From: Branchiostoma lanceolatum
Lineage: Eukaryota; Chordata; Leptocardii; Amphioxiformes; Branchiostomatidae
Direction: 5' to 3'
Assembly (NCBI RefSeq): GCF_035083965.1
Contig: NC_089723.1
Location: forward strand, 3,472,001 to 3,536,000
Length of the DNA stretch: 64,000 bases
The notes beneath the pieces are model-generated. The model worked only from the letters and a program-made list of their open reading frames with translations, made no database searches and had not been told where the DNA came from. How positions within the stretch are numbered: position 1 is the stretch's first letter; each line of letters starts with the position of its first letter. Of this stretch, positions 35,582 to 48,419 are shown piece after piece. A program made the position numbers and the translations under genes.

Positions 35582-38402
35582 TCAGAATGCTAGCTCAGTA
35601 TTTCACACCTTGACAATGGTGGAAAGATGGCCTCCCTATGGCTCTATCATAGCTCAAAATACTTAACTAGCTGTGGAACAAAATATTTTGGGTGAAATGA
35701 TTTTTATTTCAGACAATTGTTGTTTTTTTAAATTCGTGGTAGGGAAAAAATGGCCTGTTTGTGGTGGTTTAAGTTTGCGTTTGAAACAGAAGCAACGCCA
35801 CAGCCGGGCAAAAAGTTTCGCTGTGTTTTCAAGCGTGCACTGAAGAGTTTGCCGCGAAAACCATGAACATAAAACCACCACGAACATTTCTGCAGTTACA
35901 GTACCCTCAGGTTACCTAAGTTGAAACACCATGGCTTAAAAGGTATTTCGCACCCCGGTAATAGCCCAGAAATGGACCCCCGATGGTTCCCCCATACCTG
36001 GGATGCCTGATCGACAACACCTCACCTGGTACTACAACCCCTTTGTTTGCCGCTATTGTTTGTCGATTAATAAATCAGCGAGGGTCAATCTGAGCAAGCC
36101 GACCTGGTGATGTCACACGTTAACCCCGCCCGCTATTATAAACATCCTTTTGTAATTACGTGTGTCCCTGCGTCACCTATCGCCACTTGTCATCCCTAGA
36201 ACGCTTCCCTGGAGTTTCTATATCATCATACAATGAATTTTAAAGGGTCAAGAACATCCAGGGCTCAGTCATATTTAGCTTGAAAAGTTCCAGATAGACA
36301 GGAGCTGCTACTGTCTATACTGTTATAAACCAGCAAGTTTGGTGCTATATTAGGAGTGTTATGGCATTTGTCTGTTTGCTTGTTTGCTCGTATCAGAAAC
36401 ATTTGCCACAATTTGTTACTAATATTAGTAATAATATAGAAGTCTTTTACACAGTCATTCAGTAATTCTAAAACTAGTAAAAGGGTCACAAAACAAGAGT
36501 GTCAGGGCATTTGTCTGTTTGTTTAGTTGTTTGTTTGGTTTTATCAAAAACACTTGTCACAATATGTTATCTAATAGCATAGAAGTCTTTTTACATAGTC
36601 AATCAGTAATCTTAAAAGGGTCATAGAACATCAGGTCTTACAATTTCAATTCAACAACGCCATTCAGCCTCCTTGTTTCAACTTAGAACGGTGTTTTATA
36701 AAGATAATACCGACAACTGGATTATATGATAAATGCAATAGTTTCGTGAATATGTATGATTTGTATGATGTACAAATGTATGCCACAATAGGCGAAATTC
36801 AGTCAACATACAAAATTTTGTTGATGAATAAACCATTTTTGATTGATTGAATTTTGAAAACATGACCTTCCTTTACAAGCTAGCTATACAGTCTATATCA
36901 CAATGCAGCCCCATTACCCTACATTATGGGACAATATGATCTTGTTATCTACTGTCCTGAGGGTCTGGATAACAGGCTTATGTCCCCATGAACAGCTGAC
37001 CAATTTTCCCCATTTATGGGGGATTTGGCCACGGCAAAATTGCGCTAGGTAGTCGCCGAAGCCCGAGGGAGCTCCTGGCTGGACCTGTCTGGCTATAACA
37101 CCTGTGGTGCGTGCAACTTGTTTGAAGTAGAGGTTTGCTCAACATTTTAGGGCAACCAGATCTGTTTCAGGCGACCATATTATAAACAGAGGTTACAAGT
37201 GTTTATGAAGGTTAGACATCCAGGTAAACAATATATAAAGACAATTCAAACCCTACAACTGGATAAAATTCAGAGACTTAATTCCAGACATTTCAAGCTG
37301 TAGAGTTTGAATTGTCTTTATTTAAAGTTTATATAAACAGAGGATGATTTGAGACTCGAGCTCAACTCAAGCTTGTTGTGAATTTCATATGTAGCAATCA
37401 AGGCTTCTACCGGTTTGAACAACATGTTTTACTGAATATATCAAATTGGTGATCTACCTTTCAATTGTACTACTTGTAGGTAGATCTAGTAATGCTATAT
37501 TGGTATACACACTTTGAAACTTGATATCAATTGACCTACAACAATGTGTTTTTAGGGGATGAAATGATGACAATCATTTTGAAACATTGGCCTAACCGAA
37601 AGTTGAAACCACTAAAAGAACTAGACAACCTTTTTTATTGCACAATTTCAGTTGTCAATGCAAGCATGACTGGAAAAGTATTCAGACCCAGAAGATAGAC
37701 AATCACAACCATTCCCTGACTTTAAATAAGACATTTTGCTCCTCCCTGTCCAATCCAGTATCACTCCCATGTCTCACGCCCTCCCCTATAAGTACCTGTT
37801 ACCTGAGCTCCTTTGTTACCACATTGTTTGGGCAGGAATTCTGCTTAATGCAAAACTGGTGCCTTCCATGACACAACAAGGTCAGACACCCCACCCTTTT
37901 AGGAGGGTCTGCATGGGGGGGTCCCGACAAGGCTTTACATGAATTCAGAAGAACCCCCTACGCATTACGCAAAAATCAAGGAAGGCAAATTATGTAAAAT
38001 TTGGTCGTCTTGCTACGAATGACTAAGACTGCTTTCTCTACAAATTATGGGAAATAAAAATAGGCTGCCTACGCTTTACGGAAAAGAGCATGCAGACCCT
38101 CTTACAGCCAACATGCCAGGGCCTTTCCAGTATAAACCCATGAATTATCACTATACTTTCCCTTCCCTAAGATAAACCTGGTCCTAATTTGTAGAGGAAA
38201 TATCCCGTGGACGCTGCGTCTGTTTGTAAAGTTGATTTTGGGAGAGTTGTGGAAGGGTGTGTTGACTCTGGCGTGGGTCACGGCATGCAAAAAGTCCTGC
38301 TAGACTGCCAGTGATTGTGATAGTGCTTTGAACCGCCTTCTTTTTCAGGACCAGACAGGCTTTTGAATACCGTGCAAAGCAGGGAATCATCCTATTTATT
38401 AA
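35582..38402. other. Intergenic DNA between the two large transposons
   Basis: Contains a TACTGTAA-type MITE ending at 35903, a direct repeat of a GGCATTTGTCTGTTTG ... AAAAGGGTCA phrase (36364-36490 and 36508-36617), and an inverted pair AAGACAATTCAAACCCTACA / TGTAGAGTTTGAATTGTCTT at about 37239-37320. No gene recognised. Confidence 0.55.
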
Positions 38403-38658
38403 AGATGCTCTATGTAGGATTGAGCGCCAAAATTTTGAATATTGTGAATATCAGATATATAACAGATATCTTGATGTAATTCTCATTTACTATCACTTTT
38501 CAACATACTTCTGTCATCATTTCATATTTCTAACGTATAATAACGGATAACAAACAGTCCGCTCGAGGTGCGCTCTTTCCGCGACACCACCCGGAAGTAG
38601 ACAGCTTCAAAACTCAAAAAGAAACGGTTTTCGGTCGGGAATCTTCGGGGATCTTGCG

Positions 38659-38666
38659 TGACGTCA
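38659..38666. promoter_or_regulatory. CRE-like TGACGTCA 25 bp upstream of the transposase ATG
   Basis: A perfect palindromic TGACGTCA, the consensus ATF/CREB site, lies just before the start codon at 38692. It may be in the promoter or the 5' UTR. Regulatory use is inference. Confidence 0.4.
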
Positions 38667-38691
38667 TGATCCGCCGAGTCTCTGAAACAAA

Positions 38692-41600
38692 ATGGCGGAC
38701 CCATGCGGGAGTGAGGACGATGGTGCTGGCCCGAAGCGAAAGCGTCGCAGTAAGCAGACTGATTCCACCACGAAAAGGAAGAGGCAAGCAAGAGGAAAAA
38801 CGCGTATCCTCCTGCTCGAGTCGTATCAAGACTGGAAGAACATAAGGGAAATGCTCAAGGAGAAGACAAAGGAAGTTTGGACAGACTGTGCTGTTGCTCG
38901 TCTACTGATCGACAGGTTTGTGGAGTTTGTATTTATACAGTCATATTTTACACATGTGCATTCGTTCAATTTACGCTATGAGTTGCACCGATCAACCTCG
39001 ACTTCTCGTTTATGTCGAAAGTGATTTGCCTAGATTTTATTTTCGTATATGTCTCTTTCCCGGAGGCCAGATAAATACGTAAACAAGACGGGCGCCCCTC
39101 TGCACCGCACTTACACCAAAATGAGTCAGCGGTGCATGGTAAATTATGCGTTCTTTACCCAGTAAATCCTACTACACAAGTTTGATCAATTTCAGTTTGT
39201 ACCGTCGTATGTTATAGCTAGATGTAGAAATGCATTTTTGTGGCAATGGGATGGGTAAGAATCAAAGGGTTTTCGAGGCGTGCACATGAGACATGCGGCC
39301 TTTGTCATTCTAAATGTCAACCATTTTGAGCGCGCTGTTTGTTACTCTGTTGTGACGACGACCGAACCGTGCATGGTTCACAACTCGCCTGGATTTCCTC
39401 GATGTTTATTTGTATTTATATTTACATGAACTCTACATGACACCCGATGAAATTTTATGCACATTTATTCAAAAATTGTGCAATATATTACTAGACTGTA
39501 GTGGGTATTTTTTTCTGTTATCTCTCGGTAATTTACCATGTGGCACCAAATCTGTGTGTATGTGTACTTTGATTAAAAGTTCAGAATTTCTGACATGTAT
39601 ATACAAAATTTTTTTCATTTAATATTGAAAGTGGCAAGCTATATAATGGTGCTGTGCAGCAATATATGTAGGTGCCATGGAAGAATATGTGGAAGTTTCT
39701 GAATGTTTTGCTTCACCTTAGAATAGAGAAAAGTTTATAGAAAAAGTTTCCCTGTGCTTCAAAGATGTAAATGTTGTACATACAAAATGGTAGAGAGTTG
39801 TAATCTTATAACCAGTGCCTAATCCGGGTATAATATTAATAGTGTTACTCAATTTCCATCTGATAACTTTCAGTCACTATTTTTTCTTACAGCTATAACA
39901 AGCACAATAACAACGAGGACAAGCCCAGGTCACCTCACAGCCCCCCAGGCCCAGCAAAGACACCAAGCCCACCTCACAGCCCACAGTCCACACCACAAAC
40001 CCCAACTCACCAGGCAATGATATCCAGCCCACAGACAGTATTACAGCCACCTGACCTCAATGCTGGTCATCTGTCAAGTGTTGCTTCAGACTCCGAACAT
40101 GACAGAACTACTTCTGTTCTGTAAGTATTCAGAAAAGTATTTCATATGGAATAAATTTGCTTGATGTTATTGTGACATATGTGTGTAAACCATAGCAGAC
40201 TGATAGTGCTGTATATAAGGTGGGAGAACAATACATGTATCTCTGCTAAGTCAGCACTCATCGTGACCATGATACATCTTTGTTGCAGGGGTGAGTTTCG
40301 GTGGCTGTCAGAAACAGATGAGGATGATGTGGATGACTCTGATATGAATGCCTTAGAAAACAGTCGGTAAGAATTCTTTATTACCCTTTTGCTATTATTG
40401 TACTAATTTTCCTTCCTCATTCCCCTTATTTGTTCTTTGTCTTTTCGATGTGTGATTTGTTCAAATTGTTGAAGCCTCCACACTGATGCATACTTGGAAC
40501 GCATGACATGTGATTTTGTTTTCAAGTTTATATTTGAACATGTATTTGTCATGTTTCCTCAAGGATATCTGTGGAGTACTATGATGAAGAACGTGGGGAA
40601 TGGATAGATGAAGATGAGATGATAAGTGACGCTGGGGAACTGAGAGAAGGTGAAGATGAGGACTGGAGTGAGGAAGATGATGACTGGGAGGAGTGTGATC
40701 CTGAGTGGGTTCCCCCGGTGAGACTAAGGTGTGTTCTGAGTTATCATAGTGTCCTGAGCGTGTATCACTTTTTTTCTATATTTACGTCCTTTCTTAATTC
40801 CCATCATAAGTTCTGCCATGGATGATTATTTCGTTTTCAAGCCAAAGACTTCTTCAAAATATCTTACTTCTATCCAATGTGTTGTAGGTCTTCATACAGA
40901 AAGTTGAATGAAGATATGAGGACACTTCCCATCATTACTCCTGAGGAGGAAGTCTTTGCGCATGACCAGTCAGTGGCAGAGGGAACAACAGAAGACTTCC
41001 AGTTTGAGACGCCAGAACAACTTCAGATAAAAGAGCCAAAGGACCTTGTGGGCATGAAGTGTAGCATCGTCTACACAGAGTGTCTGCTTGCACTTGTGCG
41101 GTTCCTAAGGTTACCGTACAACATATGCAAGGAAAAAGGATGTTCCAGCGAAGTCACTCCAGAGCCAACAACAAAGTCAGTGGGAAGTGGGATCATCCTG
41201 ACATGGGTAAGTCTGTTGTTTATAGACATACATATTTACTTATGTAGTCTTTGTTCAACTTGTCAGCATGATCTTACTAATAGCTCATAATGTGTTGTCT
41301 GTTTCCCCAGCATCGGTCTTTTGGGGTTTAGCTGTATTCCAACTTAGATGAGGTGTTAAACACGTCATTACATGTCCTATTGTCTTGTCACTCAGAAATG
41401 TGCAGAAGGCCATCCTCAGGAGAAATGGTGCTCCCAGCCCAGATTCAAGTACTCGATGCAAGGAGGGGACTTCATGCTGGCATCAAACATCCTGTTGTCG
41501 GGTAACAACTACAGCAAGGTAAACCTCATGTTCAAGTTCATGAACATGGGGTGTGTTGGCCCGTCGACATTCTATGCCATACAGAAACAGTACTGTGTGC

Positions 41601-44173
41601 CTGCCATACAAAAGTACTGGGAAGAAGAGAACAACAACATCTTACGTGACTTGAAGAGAAGGGACAACGTTGTTCTACTGGGTATGTTACTTATTTTGAT
41701 AGTAAGACCATCATCTGAAAAATTATATATAAGCCATCATTATTTCTATGCTGTGTTTATGCTGATTGTTGTCTTTGTTTTGTTGCAATTCTGGTAATTA
41801 TTATTATTTTGTACCTGAAATTGGGCTGTCATGGGTTCCTCCAGTCCACATTAGCTTTACTTATGACTATGACAGGAATATCACTTGCCTCGTGGCTATT
41901 CTTTTTAATGTGTTTATGCAAATCTATCCTATTAATTCCCTCATGCATAGCATTCAAGACATGTAATATTAAAATAGATTCGTTGAATGATAATGGCTAA
42001 ACAACATTGCTCCTATTCTACACAGGAGATGGGCGTATGGATTCCCCTGGACACTGCGCCCAGTATTGTACATACACAACCATGGACAATGACACTAAGG
42101 CGATTGTGTCAGTGGAGGTGGTTGACAAGCGCGAGACACAGAGGGTATCTGCCAGGACAGAGAAGGCAGCCTTCCAGAAAATGATGGGGAAAATGGAGGC
42201 AGAACGTGTCCCTGTGAAGGAGGTGTGCACTGATGCACACCCCCAGATCAGTGTCTTAATGCGTAAGTACAGTGGGACTTTTGATGTATTTTTCTGTTGC
42301 ATGATGTCACTTTTCTGTCTTATGTTTGCGTGCAATGACAAAACTATGGCTATGACAACCGTGACAGTTATTAACTGAATTTTGATATGTATCTGTGATA
42401 ACAGTCATTTGCAGACAGGACATTAAACAATCAAAATACAATCTTTCTCATAAACAGGTCCTGACACAGGAGAGTATGGGAGGAAAGGGATCTTCCACTC
42501 TCTCGATGTTTGGCATGGTGCCAAGAACATCTTGAAGAAGATTGTGGCAGTAAGTTTTTATTTGTGATCCTTTTCACTCACATGCAGTAGCAATGGCATG
42601 ATCAACATTTCAGAAGCAATATTACATCCTTCTATTTACTTCTGTTTGTGTCCTGTGGCACAAGAGTACGCAGAAGTGCAGCGACATGACTGTTGTATTG
42701 AATGAGGCACAATGGACTTGCTGGAGGTATTCTTACTAAGAGTGAATGAGACAACAAGACATGCAATTACAGCACACTGTTTTTCTCTCTTTTTATTGAA
42801 TTAGGCTGGCCAAGAGAAGGGCTGCACTGAGCTGAAGAAGTGGGCTAGCCACATAGTTAACCACTTCTGGTACTGCTGCCAGAAATCTGGGAGGGACTTT
42901 GAAGTATTTTTGGTGAGTTTTGAGTTTTAACTCTTTGAACAGAAAACATTTTATATCTTGCCATCTGTTGAATAGATAACTACAGTCAAACTTGTCTAAG
43001 ATGACCACCCTGGGGACCTATCTAAAGTGTGGTAGATAACTTCATTGTTTCCAAATGTTAATTGACTGTTCATGATTGAATTGTGTTTATGTTTTGAGGG
43101 GACCTTCTTCAGTGTAACAAGTAGTAAAATATGAGCTTCTTGTCACCAGGCAATGTGGGCAGGTGTGTTGAACCATGTCTGCAATAAGCACACATGGACC
43201 CTGGGTGGGTGTTATCACGACCCCATCAGTGAGACCGAGGTCAGGACCACAACCTGGCTTGTCTCTGGCTCTGCACCCCACCAGAAGCTGGCAGCCATCA
43301 TCCTCAACAAGAGATGGCTGAAGACAGCCCACAAGTTTCTGCGTTTCAGGTGGGTCTGATGACATATTTAGATACAGGTTTTGATAAATATGCCTTTTTT
43401 GTCATAGAAAGGGAAAGTCATGTATTCTTATCAAGTGTTTTCTGGGGCAAATGTTTGCTTTGCAAAGAAAATCATTTTCATTTGCTGCTTTGTTCTAGGC
43501 TGACATCTCATCTGGAAAGTTTCCAGAATCACATTTTGATGTATGCCTCGAAGAGGTTCGCCTTCAGTCCGGATGTGTATGGGGCGCGCTGTCTGTTGGC
43601 AGCCATCGACTACAACAGACACAAAGACCGGCCGGTGGCAAAGAGGAAGCGTGATGGAGAAGTGATGTATGTGGATGTGTTTTCTCTCCTTATCTGACTT
43701 TTAATTGCACTTTCACACCTCTATTTATACTCCCACTTACAGACTATTCCTAACAGAAGTCTATTGTAGACTTACATTTTTGTCTGATTTCAATATGCAG
43801 AGAATGTACATGTTTGTGTCTACATGAGTTATCTATAAGTTATTTAACTAGGTTTTTGAACACTCTTTGAAGTGGACTTGAAGGTAACTGAAATCTACTG
43901 TTACTACTTTATACCTTTAGGCAGCATAGGTCCTTCCAGAAGAAGTCGGACAGGTGGACCTATTACAACGTTAAAGTGCCCAAGGACTACAGCTACATCC
44001 CAGAGCTGCAAAGCAGGATTGTAGCGGAGAGGATCGACTCAGGCAGAGGCATGAGCCGAACGCAGCCAATGTCCGAGAACGACCCAAGGAGGCGGGGTCC
44101 ACTTCCAAAGCACCCTCCACCACCAACAGCTCAGCTTGTCGAGCAGCACAGGTCAAGGATATTGCAGGAATAG
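38692..44173 (+). CDS. Kolobok-like DDE transposase, 785 aa, 12 exons
   Basis: Exons: 38692-38915, 39893-40120, 40289-40366, 40564-40728, 40888-41206, 41396-41681, 42026-42262, 42458-42549, 42805-42912, 43150-43349, 43499-43666, 43921-44173. They join to one 2358-nt frame. The N-terminus is basic (GPKRKRRSKQ), then Pro/Ser-rich, then strongly acidic (residues about 152-232). The core shows GDGRMDSPGH (D435), VCTDAHPQI (D503), the insertion-domain signature SLDVWHGAKN (D529-x-x-H532) and TSHLESFQ (E652). This order, D, D, DxxH, E, is that of the hAT/MULE/P/Kolobok transposase group. Preceding text (MNMGCVGPSTFYAIQKQY) and following text (YASKRFAF, AAIDYNRHKDRP) match a family I recall from fish and invertebrate genomes. 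All three acidic residues are present, so the enzyme may be functional. The ATG follows CAAA and opens a MADPCGSEDD start. Confidence 0.9.
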
Positions 44174-44401
44174 TGTGTAATGATCTTATTTATGTCATAC
44201 CTGGACTGGGATGATGTTTTATAAGTGTTTGATACTGGTGTTTGATGCCGGTGTTCCAGACCGGATGATAACTTGGGTGATCAGACAGGCTTCCATACAA
44301 TATTTGGAATGCATTTTGATTATTTTTCTTTTTGATTAAGCGTTGTATTTCATCTGCGAGATGTTTTACCATGCATGTTATTATGTTTTATGGTTTGTTA
44401 T

Positions 44402-45243
44402 GTTGCCCCCTCTGCCCCCTGTCCAACTGAAATTATACTTAAAGTACAGTATACAGTATGAAAATCCTGTTTGAACAGCAAATGTATTTGTATAAACTTC
44501 ATGAGATACTTGTATGCTGCATAGTTAGAGTCAAGACTCCTCTCAGCAACATGTTCAAATATACTGGATATACTAACACTGCTACTATTTGAAACTACTT
44601 CTATCACACGTTTATATTCTATTTAGCAAAGTACTAGTTCATGTTTACATTCTGCTCAGTAATGAGCAGTTGGCTGTAACGACTGGTATTATACAGTATA
44701 AAAATCATGTTTTGTTTGAACAGCAAATGTAATTACTTTTTATATAAACTTTGTGTAAACATACTGGATATTACAACTGCTACTATTGAAAACTACTGCT
44801 ACTATGTAGAACTAGAACTTTGTATAAACTTCATAAGATACTTGTATGCAGTATAGTTAGAGTCAAGACTCCAGTTCAAATATACTGGATACTACCACTG
44901 CTACTATGTAGAACTAGAACTTTGTATAAACTTCATAAGATACTTGTATGCAGTATAGTTAGAGTCAAGACTCCAGTTCATATATACTGGATACTACCAC
45001 TGCTACTATGTGGAACTAGAACTTTGTATAAACTTCATAAGATACTTGTATGCAGTATAGTTAGAGTCAAGACTCCAGTTCAAATATACTGGACACTACC
45101 ACTGCTACTATGTGGAACTAGAACTTTGTATAAACTTCATAAGATACTTGTATGGTGTATACAGTCAAGATTCCACTCGGAAACATGTTCAAATATACTA
45201 GATACGAACACTGCTACTATGTACAACTACTTCTACTTCACGT
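44402..45243. repeat. 102-bp minisatellite between the convergent genes
   Basis: A unit containing CTTTGTATAAACTTCATAAG and AGAGTCAAGACTCCAGTTCA recurs with a 102-bp period at about 44819, 44921, 45023 and 45125, plus a diverged copy at 44480-44640. It forms the shared 3' flank of both genes. Because 102 is divisible by three, the frame 44820-45305 stays open but is not a gene. A 30-base stretch at 44402-44431 is identical to 46634-46663, inside the P2X7-domain gene. Confidence 0.8.
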
Positions 45244-48200
45244 TTATATTCTACTTGGACGGAAGCCTATGTACTGGCCATGGGGGTCAGGGAACCGTCG
45301 CCTGATTTTGCACACACAGCAACTAGGGATGACCCTTCTGTTCCCTGCCCCCAGGCTCCCATGCTGCCATAAGATGAACTGTCTGTATGCAGCATGTCTG
45401 TATTCCTTGTTGTCTTGCCCTGGCTCTTGACTGTCCTCAAGTGCAAACACATCGTTTCTGTATAGCCTTGCTAGTGTAAGTATCCCAGGGTCAAGGATAT
45501 GCAGATCGATGTCCTGAAAGAAGAAAGTAAATGACTGATAAGCAATGAAATACTTGGAGAGCTATTCTTAGAGAGATAGTATTGAATAGAGATGGTATTC
45601 TACTTGTACATCGTAGCAAAACCTCGTTATCAGATCCCATCCGCATGTTTCTTGTTAAAAAGAAAATGAATATGGGTACATGTACGATCAAAACTTGTGG
45701 ATAAACAGACTTGATGGCTTACAGGTAATTCTGAAGTGCAGCTGTCGCGTCCACCCCCACAGCACACCTTTTCCACGTCGGACGGCATGTCCTGGCAGCG
45801 GCCACAGGTACACCACTCGGGGGGTACGGCGTTGACGTCACCGCCGCCACCTGCCCCGCCGCCACCTGCACCGACCGCACCCGCAGCGCCACCTGCACCG
45901 ACGCCACCCGCAGCGACACCTCCATCGACTACACCCGCAGCACCACCTGCACCGACGACACCCGCAGCGCCACCTCCATCGACTACACCCGCAGCACCAC
46001 CTGCACCGACGACACCCGCAGCGCCACCTGCACCGACGACACCCGCAGCGCCACCTGCACCGACGACACCCGCAGCGCCACCTGCACCGACGACACCCGC
46101 AGCGCCACCTGCACCGACGACACCCGCAGCGCCACCTGCACCGACGACACCCGCAGCGCCACCTGCACCGACGACACCCGCAGCGCCACCTGCACCGACG
46201 ACACCCGCAGCGCCACCTGCACCGACGACACCTGCACCGACGCCGTCTTGGTCACCTCCACTGCTTTCTATGATGACAGTGATGTCTAGTATCAGGCCTG
46301 GCTGTCGCTCCAGGACCTTGTACAAAACGTACTTGGCCTGAGCTTCCGTCATCCTGTCTATCTTCACCTTAGATAAAAAAAGGAAACTTTACAACGCTGA
46401 TCGCAAAGTAATGTGTATATCATGAATTTATCTATTCAGGGTTATTATGTATCCAATTACTAAGTATTGTAGCCAAAGTTACCTTCGCGTTTTCATTCCG
46501 TCTTGATCGTATTTGCTCGATCCTCTCCCTGTCCTGTTGCCTCATGATAGGAGTGTTCCGCCTTCTGTTGTTGCGCCTGGCTCTTGGAGTGGGTGTCACG
46601 ACAGGTGCTTGAACAGGTCCGGTGACAGTTGGGGTTGCCCCCTCTGCCCCCTGTCCAACTGAAGTGTTCCGCCTTCTGTAGGTGCGCCTGGCTGTTGGAG
46701 TGGGTGTCACGACAGGTGCTTGAACAGGTCCGGTGACAGTTGGGGTTGCCCCCTGTCCAACTGAAGTGTTCCGCCTTCTGTAGGTGCGCCTGGCTGTTGG
46801 AGTGGGTGTCACGACAGGTGCTTGAACAGGTCCGGTGACAGTTGGGGTTGCCCCCTCTGCCCCCTGTCCAACTGAAGTGTTCCGCCTTCTGTAGGTGCGC
46901 CTGGCTGTTGGAGTGGGTGTCACGACAGGTGCTTGAACAGGTCCGATGACAGTTGGGGTTGCCCCCTCTGCCCCCTGTCCAACAGGACGACCCCCACTAA
47001 CCTCATGCTCTGACATGTCGGAGTCGGAGCTGGAGGAAGAGCTGTTGCTGAAAGACATGTCCGCGGTCACGTCACTCATCAGCCGTTGTACTAGTTCTGC
47101 TCGATCAGGTGATCGTGCCGGGTCCAGCCGACCGTCATGACTCAGGTTAGAGGGGGCATTACTCGTTGCTAGGCGTTCCCCCCTCCATCGCTGGAACAGT
47201 CCTCCGTGCACCACATCATCACCATCGTCGCTGTCACGCACCACAAAACCACCGCTACCGTTAGGCACCACATCACTAGAACCCTGGATAAAGGAACACA
47301 ATGCATCATATCGTTTTTATGCAACCTAGACACGTTTTCCAGCTTTCTTTCGGTAGTAGAGGAATGTGATTGACATCTCGACGACAAATGCCCTGCTTAT
47401 GTAACATAGCGTACATATACTTTCGCTCGTGATGACATACTTGCCACAAAAGTTACATACAGATTAGCCCACCGTAATTTCTCAGAAACACCGTCAACCG
47501 ATATCCTCTACCGAAATAACCACCGGCTATAGAGAGAATATTTGCCAGGCTTTCACTTGCAGGCTCCTAGGATGGCAGATTGGACGCTCTCTCCGTAGCC
47601 GACTCTCTTAGCATACTCTTCACTCTATTTGGCCAATTTCTAGTTTTCAATTTTTCTCAAGAGATATTTAATTAGTCTGAAATTGTATTTTCCATACGTT
47701 GGTTTGGGACACAGTAGAAGAAAGATGAAAAATACATATTACGCTTGCAGAATCGGCCATAGTTGTTTCAATTAGCACCTTTGCTTCCTTTCAAATTCAA
47801 AATAGCAAAGGAATGCGCTCGTTCACGCGTCCTTGGTTCACGTTACAAAACGAGCGGACGGTAACATTGGATGTAAACTTTCCATTTTCTCAACAGATGT
47901 TTAGTGATCTACACATTCAGGAATGTAATTTCCAAACGTTGAATTGGGACACAGAAGCAGAAAAAGTGAAATAAAGTACGTTTGCAATCAGCTGTTACAT
48001 TTAGCACCTTTCTTTCAACAATAGCAAAGGAATCCGCTTGTTTACGTGTAACAGTTAGGTTAGACTACGTAGGCTTGACGTATTAGATAGGAACCAGATG
48101 TAGCCAGACCAACATTGTGGTAAGAAAAATAAGATTGTACACGAGGAAGACGGAAACATCAGATAATATATTTGTTCTATATTGTTTGGCCTCGATGAAA

Positions 48201-48419
48201 AACGGACGTTTGACCGAACGTTTTCAAGGTCCATATGATCCAATGTAGCCGAAGAAACAACAACAATATCGAACTTTATGCCCTAAAACTACTAGTAAAA
48301 GTAAACCGTAGTAAAGTAAATGATCAGACATGTGTTACCTCGTCATTTTCTGACTCTGATAATGCTTGGAACTTCTCCCGTGCTGCGTTGGCTGCTCGTC
48401 GTTTGGGCCGTCTGTCCAT
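45244..48419 (-). CDS. P2X7-tail (ballast) domain protein, 598 aa
   Basis: Four exons, all phase 0: 48419-48339, 47283-46483, 46367-45723 and 45513-45244 (1797 nt). Exon 1 encodes MDRRPKRRAANAAREKFQAL. Exon 2 carries a Ser/Asp-rich stretch and four copies of a unit of about 37 residues (GQGAEGATPTV...ARRTYRRRNTS). Exon 3 starts with TEAQAKYVLYKVLERQPGLI, then a 9-residue Gly/Ala/Val repeat (GVVGAGGAA, about 13 copies), then WCTCGRCQDMPSDVEKVCC (C480, C482, C485, C496, C497; also C504). Exon 4 adds YRHAAYRQFILWQHGSLG, VIPSCCVCKIRRRFP (C574, C575) and GQYIGF. The cysteine pattern, AYR...W..G, IPSCC..IR..FP and GQY.GF are hallmarks of the zinc-binding cytoplasmic ballast of the P2X7 receptor. 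No transmembrane or P2X channel part is present, so it should be soluble. Its role in the transposon is unknown. Confidence 0.9.
45870..46240 (-). repeat. 27-bp coding minisatellite in exon 3 of the P2X7-domain gene
   Basis: CGCCACCTGCACCGACGACA plus CCCGCAG repeats about 13 times with little variation, encoding GVVGAGGAA on the minus strand. Both strands stay open across it, which explains long shadow frames here. Confidence 0.9.
46540..46985 (-). repeat. Roughly 110-bp coding repeat in exon 2 of the P2X7-domain gene
   Basis: Four units, each with TGTCACGACAGGTGCTTGAA, CAGGTCCGGTGACAGTTGGG and CTGTCCAACTGAAGTGTTCC. Translated, each carries TPTV(T/I)GPVQAPVVTPTP and ARRTYRRRNTS. The third unit (in protein order) lacks the AEG tripeptide. 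Confidence 0.88.

Noticed and set aside
44820..45305. 161-codon plus-strand frame with YKLHKILVCSIVRVKTPV repeats
   Set aside because: Caused by the 102-bp repeat period; overlaps the terminal exon of the minus-strand P2X7-domain gene.
45736..46341. 201-codon plus-strand Pro/Ala-rich frame
   Set aside because: Antisense shadow of the 27-bp repeat in exon 3 of the minus-strand gene, which has spliced partners and conserved cysteines.
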